Shown: in pieces, positions 10,798-20,024 of the stretch
Numbering within the stretch: the stretch's first letter is position 1
Layout: each line of letters opens with the position of its first letter
DNA from: Pegoplata infirma
Taxonomy: Eukaryota > Arthropoda > Insecta > Diptera > Anthomyiidae
DNA length: 64,000 nucleotides
Assembly: GCA_963921195.1 (NCBI GenBank)
Contig: OY992537.1
Span: 144,842,275-144,906,274 of the forward strand
Direction of reading: 5' to 3'
Made by a program: the position numbers and the translations under genes
Notes under the pieces: model-generated
What the model was told of the DNA's origin: nothing
Databases searched by the model: none
Seen by the model: the letters and a program-made list of their open reading frames with translations, nothing else

Positions 10798-12700
10798 TCA
10801 TTCTATCAATAATTTTTTAATATCATCATGGTATTCTAATTTTTTCAATTTCATTCTCGTTCTAAATGAATTAATGTAAGGATCTGATGATATTTGCAAA
10901 TAGTGCATTACATCTTCATTCGTAGAAATACGTGAATTTTTACGAGAATGGAATAGCCTACAGTTTCTATACTCCTTATTCATTGCTTCTTGCGCTTCTT
11001 CGGATAACATTCCTGTAGCAAAAAAAAAAGTTAATATTAAATAAAATTTAAAAAAATACTTTCAAAAATAAAAATTGAAAACAAACCTATTGGCAATATA
11101 GCTTCAGATACCATTTTGCTGCCGTGAATGAGAACTTTATGCACAGTGATAGGCATGTAATACCAGCCATAAAGCTCTACATACAATTTTGCAGTGTCCA
11201 TGCAATACGTATGGAATTTACCAACATCTATATTTTTACTACTATTTATAGTATTTAATATAATTTTAAAGCGGTGAATTAAGTCTACATTTACACCAGT
11301 TATGTCAGCGGTTAGTTCTGGATTTTCAAAAAATCTTCTAGAGACATTACCATCATTGGTTGTTCCCATGCCTTGTTTCACCACATCTATTTTTAAACCC
11401 AGAACTAATTTGAAATTTTTTTGTATTTCTGTTTTAACAGCTTCTTTCTGTTCTTTTGTGTTTTTATTTGTCCTCCACGCTTTAAAACTTTTATTATAAC
11501 TGATATGTAATATACATTCCATGAATTTTATTCGAGCATGTAGCGGCGAAATTCCAAATTTCAATGCTTCAGCTGAATTTGTTTTCAAGATAACTGCATC
11601 CAAATTATTCATTTCAGTAGGTTTTGCTCCACATATGAAACAAACAGCCATCGAGCAGTTCTTACTGACTGTTGTTGCCACTTTTCCGTCAATCATCGTC
11701 ATAGTTAAACTATGAGATATCGAAAACTTCCTGTTGAACATTTCGAATTCTGTCGTTTTTAAACTTTGAATTTCTGTATTTACACGATTTACTTCATTGT
11801 TAATAACATCTGCTGTTTCTTTCACAAATTCGAATTTCATAGGCCGACAAAGTCTTGTTGAAGATGGTTCTGAATTTGTCCAACACGAATAAAAATCATT
11901 GTAAAGATCAGTTAACTTTAACGGAACAAGAGATGTTAAAAACATATTTTTATCAGAAACATTTTCATCGGTGAAACGTTGATGATATTCACTGTGCTCT
12001 GATGATCCATCACAACCCCATTTACTTATTAAATTTAACTCATTTGGAATCTCATCAATCTCACTTTTTGTTTTTGTTTGAAAAATTCTTGAAACAGTGT
12101 GATCAAGTAATTCTTGTAATCCAACACTGCTAAAACGTTCATCAACCTTAATATTAGCAGGATACCAATTTCTTTTGCAGAGCTTCTTAAAACATCATAT
12201 TGGTGTCTTGATAATGAAGCATCAATTATAAGGCTGAGTGCTTTCTCTGGTGTAAATGATTTGAATTGTTCACTCTTTTCATATTTTTTTGCAGCAGACA
12301 CTATCAAGTCTTTTGGAAAACTTTCACAAAATTGAGATATTTTACTTCTCTTAGACCTTTCCTGACTTTCTTCGAAAGCTATTACAGGTCGTCCACGCTT
12401 AACGGAATGCGAAGTGCTTGGTTGTTCATCATCCAAAATTTCTTCACGTATGGTGTAAAGCTTTGCAAGCCATTCTTCATTATCAGCCAAAAACTTACTT
12501 TTTATGCGCCCAGATTTGTTCCATTTGGATTTAAATTTTGGTATGAAATATTTTATTAAAAAATCACGTAATTTTTTAATAATTAAATCTGACATTTCAT
12601 TGAAATTTGTTGATATGACACCAACAACAATATCAATATCTTTATTGCTATCGATCCAAATATCAGAAATTGCACTATAAGAAATTGTTGAATTATCCAT
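10798..12700 (-). pseudogene. Transib transposase (RAG1-core relative), one frameshift, one intron
   Basis: It catalyses DNA cleavage at CACAGTG ends and is related to the RAG1 core. The N-terminal part reads open from ATG 12700 to about 12190 and includes the basic stretch KRGRP. Frame is lost at about 12160-12195. Reading resumes through 'WGCDGSSEHSEYHQRF' (about 11970-12015), whose Asp matches the first RAG1 catalytic Asp, then a CFICGAKPTE cysteine pair and GTTNDGNVSRRFF (second Asp). A 74-nt GT-AG intron (11013-11086) separates LPIG from MLSEEAQEAMNK, which matches the region of the RAG1 catalytic Glu. The protein ends at 10798. All three acidic residues appear present, so the break looks recent. 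The continuous segments are 12035-12700, 11037-11945 and 10798-11010. Opposite-strand ORFs are shadows. Confidence 0.9.
11013..11086 (-). other. 74-nt intron in the Transib transposase
   Basis: On the minus strand the donor is ATAG|GTTTGT and the acceptor is GCTACAG|GAATG. Removing it joins Pro-Ile-Gly to Met-Leu-Ser-Glu-Glu in frame, reconstituting the conserved block around the catalytic Glu. Unspliced, the frame runs into AT-rich sequence. Confidence 0.85.
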
Positions 12701-12894
12701 GACCTTGTAATTTTTTTTTTAACACTTTATATAAACTTGTATTAACTTGCACTCTCAAATAGGTTGTAAATTAAACATATAATTGCAATTATTATCTTTT
12801 GATCAATAATATTTAAAACAACAACAATGTAATATTATTTTACAGTTTGTTTTTAAAAAATTTGTAAGCACAAAATAAAATATCAAATATGTTA

Positions 12895-13581
12895 CACTCA
12901 AAATAATTACTCTGTTAAAAACTCTGTAAAATGACTGTAATCTCAATTCGACAGATATTTGACAAAGTTATCTGTCGAAATACAGATTTTAAGAATATAC
13001 TTTGTATTTTCTTGTAACCGAAAAACAAAATTTTATCTGTAATCTGACTTTTTACTTTGTATCTCTATTTTACAGATAATAAACAGAGTTTTTTGTTAAA
13101 ATACAGATTTTATAAAAAACTTGTGTTTTTTTTCTCGTAACCAAAATACAAAATTTCAACTGTAATTTTACTTATTGCTCTGTAATAATAAAACCAGGTA
13201 AATTTTACAAGGATGTCGTGTAAAATTGGAGGTACTCGTAAAAAAACTTTCACAAAAATAAAAAAAAAAAGTAAATTTAGATTTTGGAAGCATTAAAGCG
13301 GGTAAATTTACTCGATGGCAGTTTCCAATTGTCAACACTACTTGCACATTAAGGAAAGATAAATTAATCAGAAATCAAATAGTAAATAAAATAGTCAAAT
13401 TCTGGTCGCTTTTATCAATATTTTACAGATAATTCTGTAAATTTACAGTTTTTTTATCGAAATCATTTTACAGAGTTTTCTTCGTAAAATAACAAAAAAT
13501 CTTGCTGGTTGGAAATCTATGGTATTTTCTGCTGGCTCAGCAGAGTATCTCTGTAATTTAACAGAGTGATTATTTTGAGTG
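12895..13581. mobile_element. TA-inserting MITE (CACTCAAAATAA ends) within the Transib
   Basis: The ends CACTCAAAATAATTACTCTG and, reversed, CACTCAAAATAATCACTCTG are flanked by TA (12893-12894 and 13582-13583). It is 687 bp and contains many subterminal CTGTAA/TTACAG and CTCTGT words. The TA duplication and CACTCA start suggest a Tc1/mariner-related non-autonomous element like the CACTCA family at 37-64 kb. No coding. Confidence 0.75.
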
Positions 13582-13591
13582 TAGAGAAATG

Positions 13592-14304
13592 CTAATCTCT
13601 TATCAAAAGAGATCATTACAAGAACACTCATTATTACTTAACCCAATAAATAATGCAACAACTAAATTCAATGTATAACAATTAAACTAACCACATTAGA
13701 AAGTGAGCATAACACAACTTAGATAAGAACAACAGCTTGAACTATCAATTTAAATTAAAAATTATGCAAATATCTTACCCAAAGTCAATGACCTTCAAAA
13801 AAATTATTAAACAAATGAATAATGTAAATAAAATAATAATAAACAATAAGTGAATAGTTGTAAACAATTAAAAAAAATAAAAGTAAAAAGTTGTAAACAT
13901 GCTATTGCATGCTAGCATACGTATAGCGACAGAATGTGCGCGTTGCTTATTTTTTGTATTTTTTTGTATATTTAAAGTACTTTTTTTGTATTTTTTTGTA
14001 TATTTAAAGTACTTTTGCAAACTTTTGCTATATTTCCATTACTTTAAATGAAAGCTGAGACTTCAATCTTTCATTTGATATAAGTCTTCACCTAGGGCGA
14101 GGGGGTGCTCTATATTTCCTAGTCCATTGAAAATGCAAAATGTTCAATTTTTACACCACAATTCTGTTTTTAAGATTTTTTTTTGTGTTTTTTTTTTTTT
14201 AATTTATTTTTTCATCTACTCATTCTACAACAACTAAATTAATTAAAAAAATACTTTAAAGTTATATTTATTATATACTTTTTTATTACTAAGCTTTTGA
14301 ATAT
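13592..14304. other. Transib 5' flank region, non-coding
   Basis: AT-rich sequence between the two MITEs, upstream of the transposase start. A tandem doublet of 'TTTTTTTGTATATTTAAAGT' lies near 13955-14012. Nothing coding. Confidence 0.4.
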
Positions 14305-14306
14305 TA

Positions 14307-14869
14307 CACTCAAAAAAATAAAACTGTAAAGTTAACAAACTTTTTTTTGTTAACTCGAGTTTACTGGCTTTTTAGCAAATTTTTAGTTAAAATCAGCGTT
14401 TTAACTACTTTTTTTAGTTAAGTTCGATTTACGAAAATACTAGTTTTGTACAAATTTGGAATTAATTTTTTTTGTTGACTTTAAAACTGAGTTTACGAAT
14501 TTTTACTAATTAATTTGCTGATTTTTTGTAACATTTTTGTCAAGTCGAAAATTTTAAACATTTCTTGTGTAGCCTCCTATGCAAATCTCATTAGTCCTAC
14601 TTAAGCTGAACTTAACGCTGTGAAAAATATTTTTTTTTTTTTATTTAAAAAAAAAGGTTAGCTGAATTCACCTAATAAAAAATGTTACGAAATTTTCAGC
14701 TGAATTTTTAGTTAAAATTACTGTTTTTTTGCTACATTCATTCTACAAAAAGTTAACTAAATATTTTTTGTTAAATTAACTAGAAATTTAGTAGGTTCAA
14801 AATCAGGTGTTTTTTTAGTTAAATTTAACTAAATTTTTTGCCAACTTTACAGTTTTTTTTTTTTGAGTG
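14307..14869. mobile_element. TA-inserting MITE (CACTCAAAAAAA ends) within the Transib
   Basis: The ends CACTCAAAAAAATAAAACTG and, reversed, CACTCAAAAAAAAAAAACTG are each followed by TAAAGTT and flanked by TA (14305-14306 and 14870-14871). It is 563 bp with internal repeats of GTTAA and TTTAGTTAA. Non-coding. Confidence 0.72.
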
Positions 14870-15036
14870 TACATATTGAACTAACATATTTCAAGCGCGT
14901 TGGCATAACTCAACTTTGACTTGCTCTAGACCAAAAAGTAATAAAGTAATGAGGCTGAAATTTCAGGGAATTGTTACTCATATATCTGTTAATATACTGT
15001 GAAAATTTCATCTAAATTGGACGACGCACCAAAAAC

Positions 15037-15075
15037 CATTTATTGCCGCAGTTACTATAGGGTTGTCTCACTGTG
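15037..15075 (-). promoter_or_regulatory. Transib right end: heptamer - 23 bp - AT-rich 9-mer
   Basis: Read inward on the minus strand: CACAGTG (15075-15069), a 23-bp spacer (15068-15046), then CAATAAATG (15045-15037). The spacer is 11 bp longer than on the left, about one helical turn. The shared 9-mer core is preceded at both ends by CGG. Confidence 0.7.
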
Positions 15076-15876
15076 GGGCGTGGCATTTTACGCCCCTTTT
15101 TCCGATCGCGGTCGCTTATGGCCTATAGTTCCCGCCTCGGTTAGTACTATCTGTGGTAAAAATTCGATGAAAATCGGTTCAGCCGTTTTTCCGTTATTGC
15201 CGGACAGGCAGATATAGCTTTAGCATCGTACAAAGGGGCGTGGCATTTTACCCCCCTTTTTCCGATCGCTGTCGCTTATGACCTATAGTTCCCGCCTCGG
15301 TTAGTACTTTATGTGGTGAAAATTTAATGAAAATCGGTTCAGCCGTTTTTCCGTTATTGCCGGACAGGCAGATATAGCTTTAGCATCGTACAAAGGGGCG
15401 TGGCATTTTACCCCCCTTTTTCCGATCGCTGTCGCTTATGACCTATAGTTCCCGCCTCGGTTAGTACTATCTGTGGTGAAAATTCCATGAAAATCGGTTC
15501 AGCAGTTTTTTCGTTATTGCCGGACAGGCAGATGTAGCTTTAGCATGGTACAAAGGGGCGTGGCATTTTACGCCCCTTTTTCCGATCGCGGTCGCTTATG
15601 GCCTATAGTTCCCGCCTTGGTTAGTACTATCTGTGGTGAAAATTTCATGAAAATCGGTTTAGTCGTTTTTCCGTTATTGTCTGACAGGCAGATATAGCTT
15701 TAGCATGGTACAAAGGGGCGTGGCATTTTACGCCCCTTTGTCCGATCGCGTTCGCTTATGGCCTATAGTTCCCGCCTCGGTTAGTACTATCTGTGGTGAA
15801 AATTTCATGAAAATCGGTTAAGCCGTTCTGTACTTATGCGGAACAGACAGACAGAAAGACAGACAGACCGACAAAC
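15076..15876. repeat. Five near-identical 160-bp tandem units (Helitron interior)
   Basis: Units starting at 15076, 15236, 15396, 15556 and 15716 are spaced exactly 160 bp and differ by only a few bases. Each runs GGGCGTGGCATTTTACGCCC ... 'CCGATCGCGGTCGCTTATGG' ... 'CCCGCCTCGGTTAGTACTAT' ... 'AAAATCGGTTCAGCCG' ... 'GGACAGGCAGATATAGCTTT'. The homogeneity contrasts with the decayed copies at 8490-10342. Confidence 0.92.
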
Positions 15877-15906
15877 CAACAATCAGATTTATAATATTAA
15901 TAGGGA

Positions 15907-16651
15907 TATATGGACTTTTGTCATTAACTTTTAACGCTTGTGATATTTTAATAATTTCGCAATAACATTTTTATCTGTAAACTAGGTGGTACCTGTGACT
16001 GTAGGTATATTAAGGGAACCATAATGAGTAATTCTGCAAAGGCACAGCGCAAATGGTCTCATTATCTCATGGTAAGGAAAGTGCAAAGTTGAAAAATGTA
16101 AAAAAATCGCTTGATACTCTCATGAAATTTTTCGTTCAAAGTTCCATATTGTTGGGTGCGTTAAAGCTATTGCTCCAAATTTAATACCGTTTAATTAGTA
16201 GACTTGGGCAATTATTTGGTGTAGGTTCAGTGGATGTGCCATCAATAAGAAAAAAGTTACATGGACCTACATCTTTGATACCATTTTTTTTAAATTTTAA
16301 ATTTTTCGAGGTTTTTTGATTGTAGCTTTTGGTGCAAACTGTAATTTTAAAATTAAAATACACAAGGTAAAAGCCCTTGTAAATATGCACAATCTGAGAC
16401 TGATTCGAGTGATGTGCTCGCAATGGTTACGAAGCTGCAGCTCTCCAAAGATGGGAACAAAAAACGTGAATTTTTTAAAAAGTCTGTTTTTTGCGAGGCA
16501 CACTCCCAGTTTTGTTCCGAATGGTTCCGAATGCTTTGTGAACTTTATAATTTACCATTTCCCACTTGATTTACAAACGCACCCAAAAAAATTCAATTGC
16601 AAAAATTTTATGAACTTTTTAAATTTTTTGCAAAATTTCGATATTTTAGTT
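15907..16651. repeat. ~0.8-kb dispersed repeat, copy 1 (interrupted by Penelope)
   Basis: TATATGGACTTTTGTCATTA onward is nearly identical to 24326-25112. The repeat resumes after the Penelope insertion at 18037-18090. Its identity is unknown. The ORFs at 16316-16681 and 24724-25101 are the same reading frame in the two copies, with no recognised domain; I do not call it a gene. Confidence 0.75.
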
Positions 16652-18025
16652 ATTTTATTGTGGGCTAATTTTGGTCAGTGATTAAAGTTTGATATAAATA
16701 AAAAACAATTTATTTTATCATGTTTCCTCGACGTTTCGTCAGTTTTATTCCGACATCTTCAGGAGTTATGTTTTATTAAATTCTGTTAACAAAAATATTT
16801 TTTTTTTTACAAGATTATTTTTACTAAATTTAAGAACTAATTAATATCACAGTTTTTGAACTTACGTTTTTTGTTAATTACATCGTTTTCATTTACATAT
16901 ATGTGTACAATTAATGGACAACACGGCACAATTAATTTAAAAAATATAAATAAATAATTCAAACACAATTAACAATAAAAACACAGCAAAAACTTAGAAA
17001 CTAATATCACAGATCTTTTATTTATTGTATATTGCAACGGAGTATTGGAGTTTTGTATTGTCACGATCTTCTTTGGTATTAATGTTGTTATGAATCCTCT
17101 CTTGAATTCGTAAGCTTTCTAAAGTATAACGTTTACTCTCAGAACTTTCGTTGTCGAGTATTCTTACTCGTTGAAAATTAATATTGTGGTTACACTCTTT
17201 TGCGTGGAGAGATAACCCTGTTGACTCCCTTCCCTTCTTAACATCAGCTTCATGCTCAGATATTCTTACACCAAGTGTTCGTTTTGTTGTCCCTACATAA
17301 ACTTTGTTACATATCTCCCTCTCGTTACCCTCACATGGTATTTCATACACAACATTATGTTTTTTCAGTTTGTCAATTTTTGTTTTTTCACGTGTAAAAA
17401 GATGTCTCAGTGTAATGTTTGATTTGAAAGCAACTGCAATATTTTCATCCTTTATTATGTTGTTGATCGTTTTTCTCTCCGTTAATCTTGGCACATATGG
17501 TACACTGATAAAAAGTTTGTCTTCCAAAGTTTGTTTTTCAGTTATCTTATTTTTGTTTTTTAGGACTTTGTTGATTATGTTATTAGTAATAAAAATTGGA
17601 TAACTATTCATCGTTAGCATGTTTCTTATTTTGGAAAGATTTTTGTTGATAAATTTTTCATCACTTATGTATAGTACCTTTTGAATCAAGTTTGTTGCCG
17701 TATTTATTTTCATGTTTCTTGGTTGTGTCGAGTTGTAATTGATGAGTCTTCCTGAAGCAGTTGGTTTGGTATACCAGTCCGTAATAAGCATTTTGTCTTG
17801 TTTTATTATTTTCATATCCAGGTACGGCAATTCCATGTTGTTTTCTTTTTCAATTGTGAATTGCAATTTTTTGTGATGTGCATTTAATGTTTTCAAAATT
17901 ATTTCTTCTTCATCTTTATTTATGATTGCGAACATGTCATCTACGTATTTTGATAAGAACTTTATGTTTATCTTCAACTTTTTGAGTTTCTCGGTTACTT
18001 CATCCAGTAATGTGTCCAAAACTAT
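16652..18025 (-). mobile_element. Penelope-like retroelement, 5'-truncated
   Basis: The insertion is bounded by the 11-bp duplication ATATTTTAGTT (16641-16651 and 18026-18036). The uninterrupted site is preserved in the second copy of the dispersed repeat near 25050 ('GATATTTTAGTTTTGCATTA'). The element is about 1.37 kb, covering the C-terminal half of the protein and the 3' end. Near 16726-16765 the 3' region carries a minus-strand CTGAAGATGTC...GACGAAACGTC block, the sort of conserved hairpin often seen in Penelope-like elements. Confidence 0.9.
17018..18025 (-). CDS. Penelope-like RT C-terminus + GIY-YIG endonuclease (partial)
   Basis: The open frame runs from 18091 to 17018 (357 codons), but the first ~22 codons come from the target repeat, so the true element sequence starts near residue 23. 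It shows the RT catalytic YVDD (residues 49-52), a thumb region, and a C-terminal GIY-YIG nuclease with VVYEIPC (247-253), VYVGTT (264-269), Arg276 and His280. Penelope elements use this nuclease for target cleavage and the RT for copying. The N-terminal two-thirds of the RT is missing because of 5' truncation, so the product could not be autonomous, although no stop interrupts what remains. Confidence 0.85.
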   Translation of the reverse strand: MVLDTLLDEVTEKLKKLKINIKFLSKYVDDMFAIINKDEEEIILKTLNAHHKKLQFTIEKENNMELPYLDMKIIKQDKMLITDWYTKPTASGRLINYNSTQPRNMKINTATNLIQKVLYISDEKFINKNLSKIRNMLTMNSYPIFITNNIINKVLKNKNKITEKQTLEDKLFISVPYVPRLTERKTINNIIKDENIAVAFKSNITLRHLFTREKTKIDKLKKHNVVYEIPCEGNEREICNKVYVGTTKRTLGVRISEHEADVKKGRESTGLSLHAKECNHNINFQRVRILDNESSESKRYTLESLRIQERIHNNINTKEDRDNTKLQYSVAIYNK

Positions 18026-18185
18026 ATATTTTAGTTTTGCATTATTTGACAGCCAAATGTGCATGGCTGAAAGTTGAACATGTAGAAACAATTTAGATTT
18101 AGATTTATTTATTTGATTTCACATACAACAAGACAAAGTCTTTTCAGTTATAGTATGTGAGTTAAAAAAACGAAATAACATATAT

Positions 18186-18536
18186 ACACGCAAAAAAAAC
18201 ACTGGTGTAAGATTTACTACTGTAGCTTAGGTAACATTTTTTTTATATGGTTTCAAAAAAAAGTACAAGTCATATTTAAATTTCCAAAGTTTGAATAAAA
18301 ATTACCGTTGGCATTTATTTAGTATTATAACAAAGTTCACTTTGTAGCCCCTTTTATTTTCAAATTCCTTTTTAATTTTTAAATATTTGACATTATTGTT
18401 TTTTCCATGTGTAAACTTTATAATTTTACCTAAGATATTTGAAAAATATCTTAAGTTTAGTGTGATAATATACTAAGTGTTACCTCAACATACTAAAAAA
18501 TGTTCGCTTGGTTGCCTTATATTTCAAAAACTGTAA
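18186..18536. repeat. Isolated CACGCA-family terminus and AT-rich flank
   Basis: A TA followed by CACGCAAAAAAAACACTGG near 18188 looks like one end of a CACGCA-type element. A matching inverted end (reversed: CACGCAAAAAAAAACAGGTG) is only found at about 36017. The interval between them is too composite to call one element. Confidence 0.4.
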
Positions 18537-19003
18537 AGCTACGTTCACAATGTCGGAGTCAATCCACTCTCAGTTAAAGATTGAAATGTTAACTGTTCAA
18601 AATGTAGAGTGGAGTTCTGTCACATTGTATATGTCATTTAACTTACCTGTCCCACAATTTCACAAAATTTTGTCTTAAAATTTTGTGTATTTTATTCATT
18701 AATTTAAATTTAAAGTTTTTGAATGTTTTTTTTTTCTAAATATCATGAAAATTCTACATGTTTGTTTTGTTTTTTATTTTTTTCTTAATGACATTTTTAG
18801 AATTGCCAATTTCAGAGGTGTATTTTTTCTCTCTTAACGGTTAACATAGCTCTGTTAACTCAGATTGGAAACTCCAGAGTAGAACATGTTTGACTCTGGA
18901 GTGGATTGAAAAGGGATAGTCAAATTCAAAAATATGAAAGTGCAAAAGGGAAAGATATAAAATTTTCCACAGATTGGAGTACTCCAACATTGTGAATGCG
19001 GCT
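18537..19003. mobile_element. MITE with TAA target duplication (PIF/Harbinger-like)
   Basis: The ends AGCTACGTTCACAATGTCGG and, reversed, AGCCGCATTCACAATGTTGG are flanked by TAA (18534-18536 and 19004-19006). It is 467 bp and non-coding. A 3-bp T-W-A duplication fits PIF/Harbinger. Confidence 0.7.
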
Positions 19004-19270
19004 TAAAAGTTACCAAATACACGTGTAAAATCGACCTAATGTGTTTACGGCAATCAGCTGTTTCAATCCATTTATTTTTTTTTTGTTTTGTTTTTTTATT
19101 ATAATTATTGCTGCAGTTTTTTTGTTATATGTTTTGTAAAATAAAACTTATTATAAAAAAAAGTAAAATAAGTAAGTACATATTTTACTATTCTTCTTAT
19201 TTTATAATACCTATCGTAAGCAAGTTTAGTAATCTTTATGAGTTCCAAAAATTCTAACCTATTTTTTTAG

Positions 19271-19386
19271 TGTGCTGGTTCCGTGGACTATACCGCTTTA
19301 GAGGAAATGACACCAGATGTCCTGAATCTCATTAGGAGCAGTGTAAAGTTGGGTACTAAAATTGCATGCGCTAATTTATATCTCTG
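19271..19386 (+). pseudogene. ECM29-like exon remnant A (proteasome adaptor)
   Basis: A 116-nt exon-like segment is flanked by a polypyrimidine-AG acceptor (CTATTTTTTTAG|TGTGC) and a donor (CTCTG|GTAAGA). It encodes 38 residues including MTPDVLNLIRSSVKLGTKIA. By memory of the family this resembles the 'LGTK-ACA' HEAT-repeat region near the C-terminus of ECM29, the adaptor and scaffold protein of the 26S proteasome. No stop interrupts it. Because the next recognisable piece (19826) skips well over 100 residues of the homologous protein and is frameshifted, I read both as remnants of a duplicated or captured gene rather than a working gene. Confidence 0.5.
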
Positions 19387-19406
19387 GTAAGATATTTTGG
19401 CTGAAT

Positions 19407-19640
19407 TGCAGTATATGGGACACACGGAAATTAAAAAAACTAAAAACGACATCCGAAGGCCGGATGTCGCAAAAAAAAAATTAAGATGTCCCCTTTCCTG
19501 GATGTCCCTATTAAAGAGGACCCCAAACAAGTTCCCGGCGCCAGTCATAAATAATTTTGTTTTTTTTTTTTCTTTTTTAATTCTAAAGCGGATGGCGTTT
19601 TTAGTTTTTTTCGATTTCAGTGTGCCCCATAAACTGCAAT
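19407..19640. mobile_element. Small inverted-repeat element between ECM29-like remnants
   Basis: GCAGTATATGGGACACACGG at the left matches, reversed, GCAGTTTATGGGGCACACTG at the right, followed by AAAAAACTAAAAACG on both arms. Imperfect similarity continues a few bases outside, so the exact ends are uncertain. ORFs on both strands here are inverted-repeat artefacts. Confidence 0.55.
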
Positions 19641-19825
19641 TTTGCCGATATTTTTTTGCGAGAATTTTAACAAATTGTTTTTTAACGATAAAAGCGTTTA
19701 GATTAGCATTCATTTAGGCAAATAAATGACCCCCTTAATTGGAAAATATGAATAGCTAAAAGTTTGAAATCGACCGTAAACGAAAGTGATCGCATTCGTT
19801 TAATAACTTAATCAGTGGCGTACAG

Positions 19826-19985
19826 GGACGCACATTTCTTGAAAAGATGCTGCAAGCTTTGGATGCTTTATGTAAGGGATTAGATGTCAACATGAAATAT
19901 GTGATCGTATTCTTAAATCGGCCATGAAGGAATGTCGAAAAGAAGAACCACAATATTGTATTAGAACAGTTGTAACAGGGTCGTT
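19826..19985 (+). pseudogene. ECM29-like exon remnant B, frameshifted
   Basis: After an acceptor-like GTACAG the sequence encodes GRTFLEKMLQALDALCKGLD, then, one frame over from about 19897, CDRILKSAMKECRKEEPQYC. From memory, human ECM29 has a GRTWAGKEELLKA segment followed about 40 residues later by LKECSKEN-KY, in the same order and similar spacing. The frame change lies between codons for MKY and CDR. Same strand as remnant A. Confidence rests on order and spacing of the two motifs rather than on any search. Confidence 0.5.
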
Positions 19986-20024
19986 TTGAATAGGTGAGAA
20001 CAATAAAAATATAATTGCCAATTG

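Larger units (their letters stand above)
10343..15075 (-). mobile_element. Transib DNA transposon with RSS-like ends
   Basis: The left end reads CACAGTGAGACAACGCCGG and the right end, reversed, CACAGTGAGACAACCCTATA. Both are flanked by GGGCG (10338-10342 and 15076-15080). A 5-bp GC-rich duplication and CAC-starting termini are Transib signatures. The empty site is preserved in the host Helitron: each tandem unit at 15236, 15396, 15556 and 15716 has an uninterrupted 'CAAAGGGGCGTGGC'. The 4733 bp include two later MITEs (12895-13581 and 14307-14869), leaving about 3.5 kb, normal for the family. A RAG1-like transposase lies on the minus strand at 10798-12700. Confidence 0.93.
8420..15906 (-). 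mobile_element. Non-autonomous Helitron interrupted by a Transib
   Basis: Read on the minus strand, the element starts at 15906 with TCCCTATTAATATTATAAAT and ends at 8420 with a hairpin (ACCCGG...CCGGGT, plus-strand 8433-8450) 9 nt before a terminal CTAG. The flanks are A at the 5' end and T at the 3' end. A 5' TC, a 3' hairpin plus CTRR and A|T insertion without duplication are the Helitron hallmarks, and this TCCCTA(C/T)TAATATTATAAA end type is common in insects. Without the Transib it would be about 2.75 kb. No Rep/helicase gene is present. A CAGACAGACAGAC-like run is near 15845-15870. Confidence 0.8.

Noticed and set aside
11302..12559. Plus-strand ORFs (11302-11499, 11521-11715, 12266-12559)
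   Set aside because: They are antisense shadows of the Transib transposase with no recognisable domain.
15029..15037. CCAAAAACC near the Transib right end, close to the RAG nonamer
   Set aside because: It is on the opposite strand to the heptamer reading inward and about 31 bp away, so it does not form a standard RSS.
16316..16681. 121-codon ORF in the dispersed repeat (also 24724-25101) as a host gene
   Set aside because: It is shared only because the repeat is duplicated, has AT-biased low-complexity composition and no known motif.
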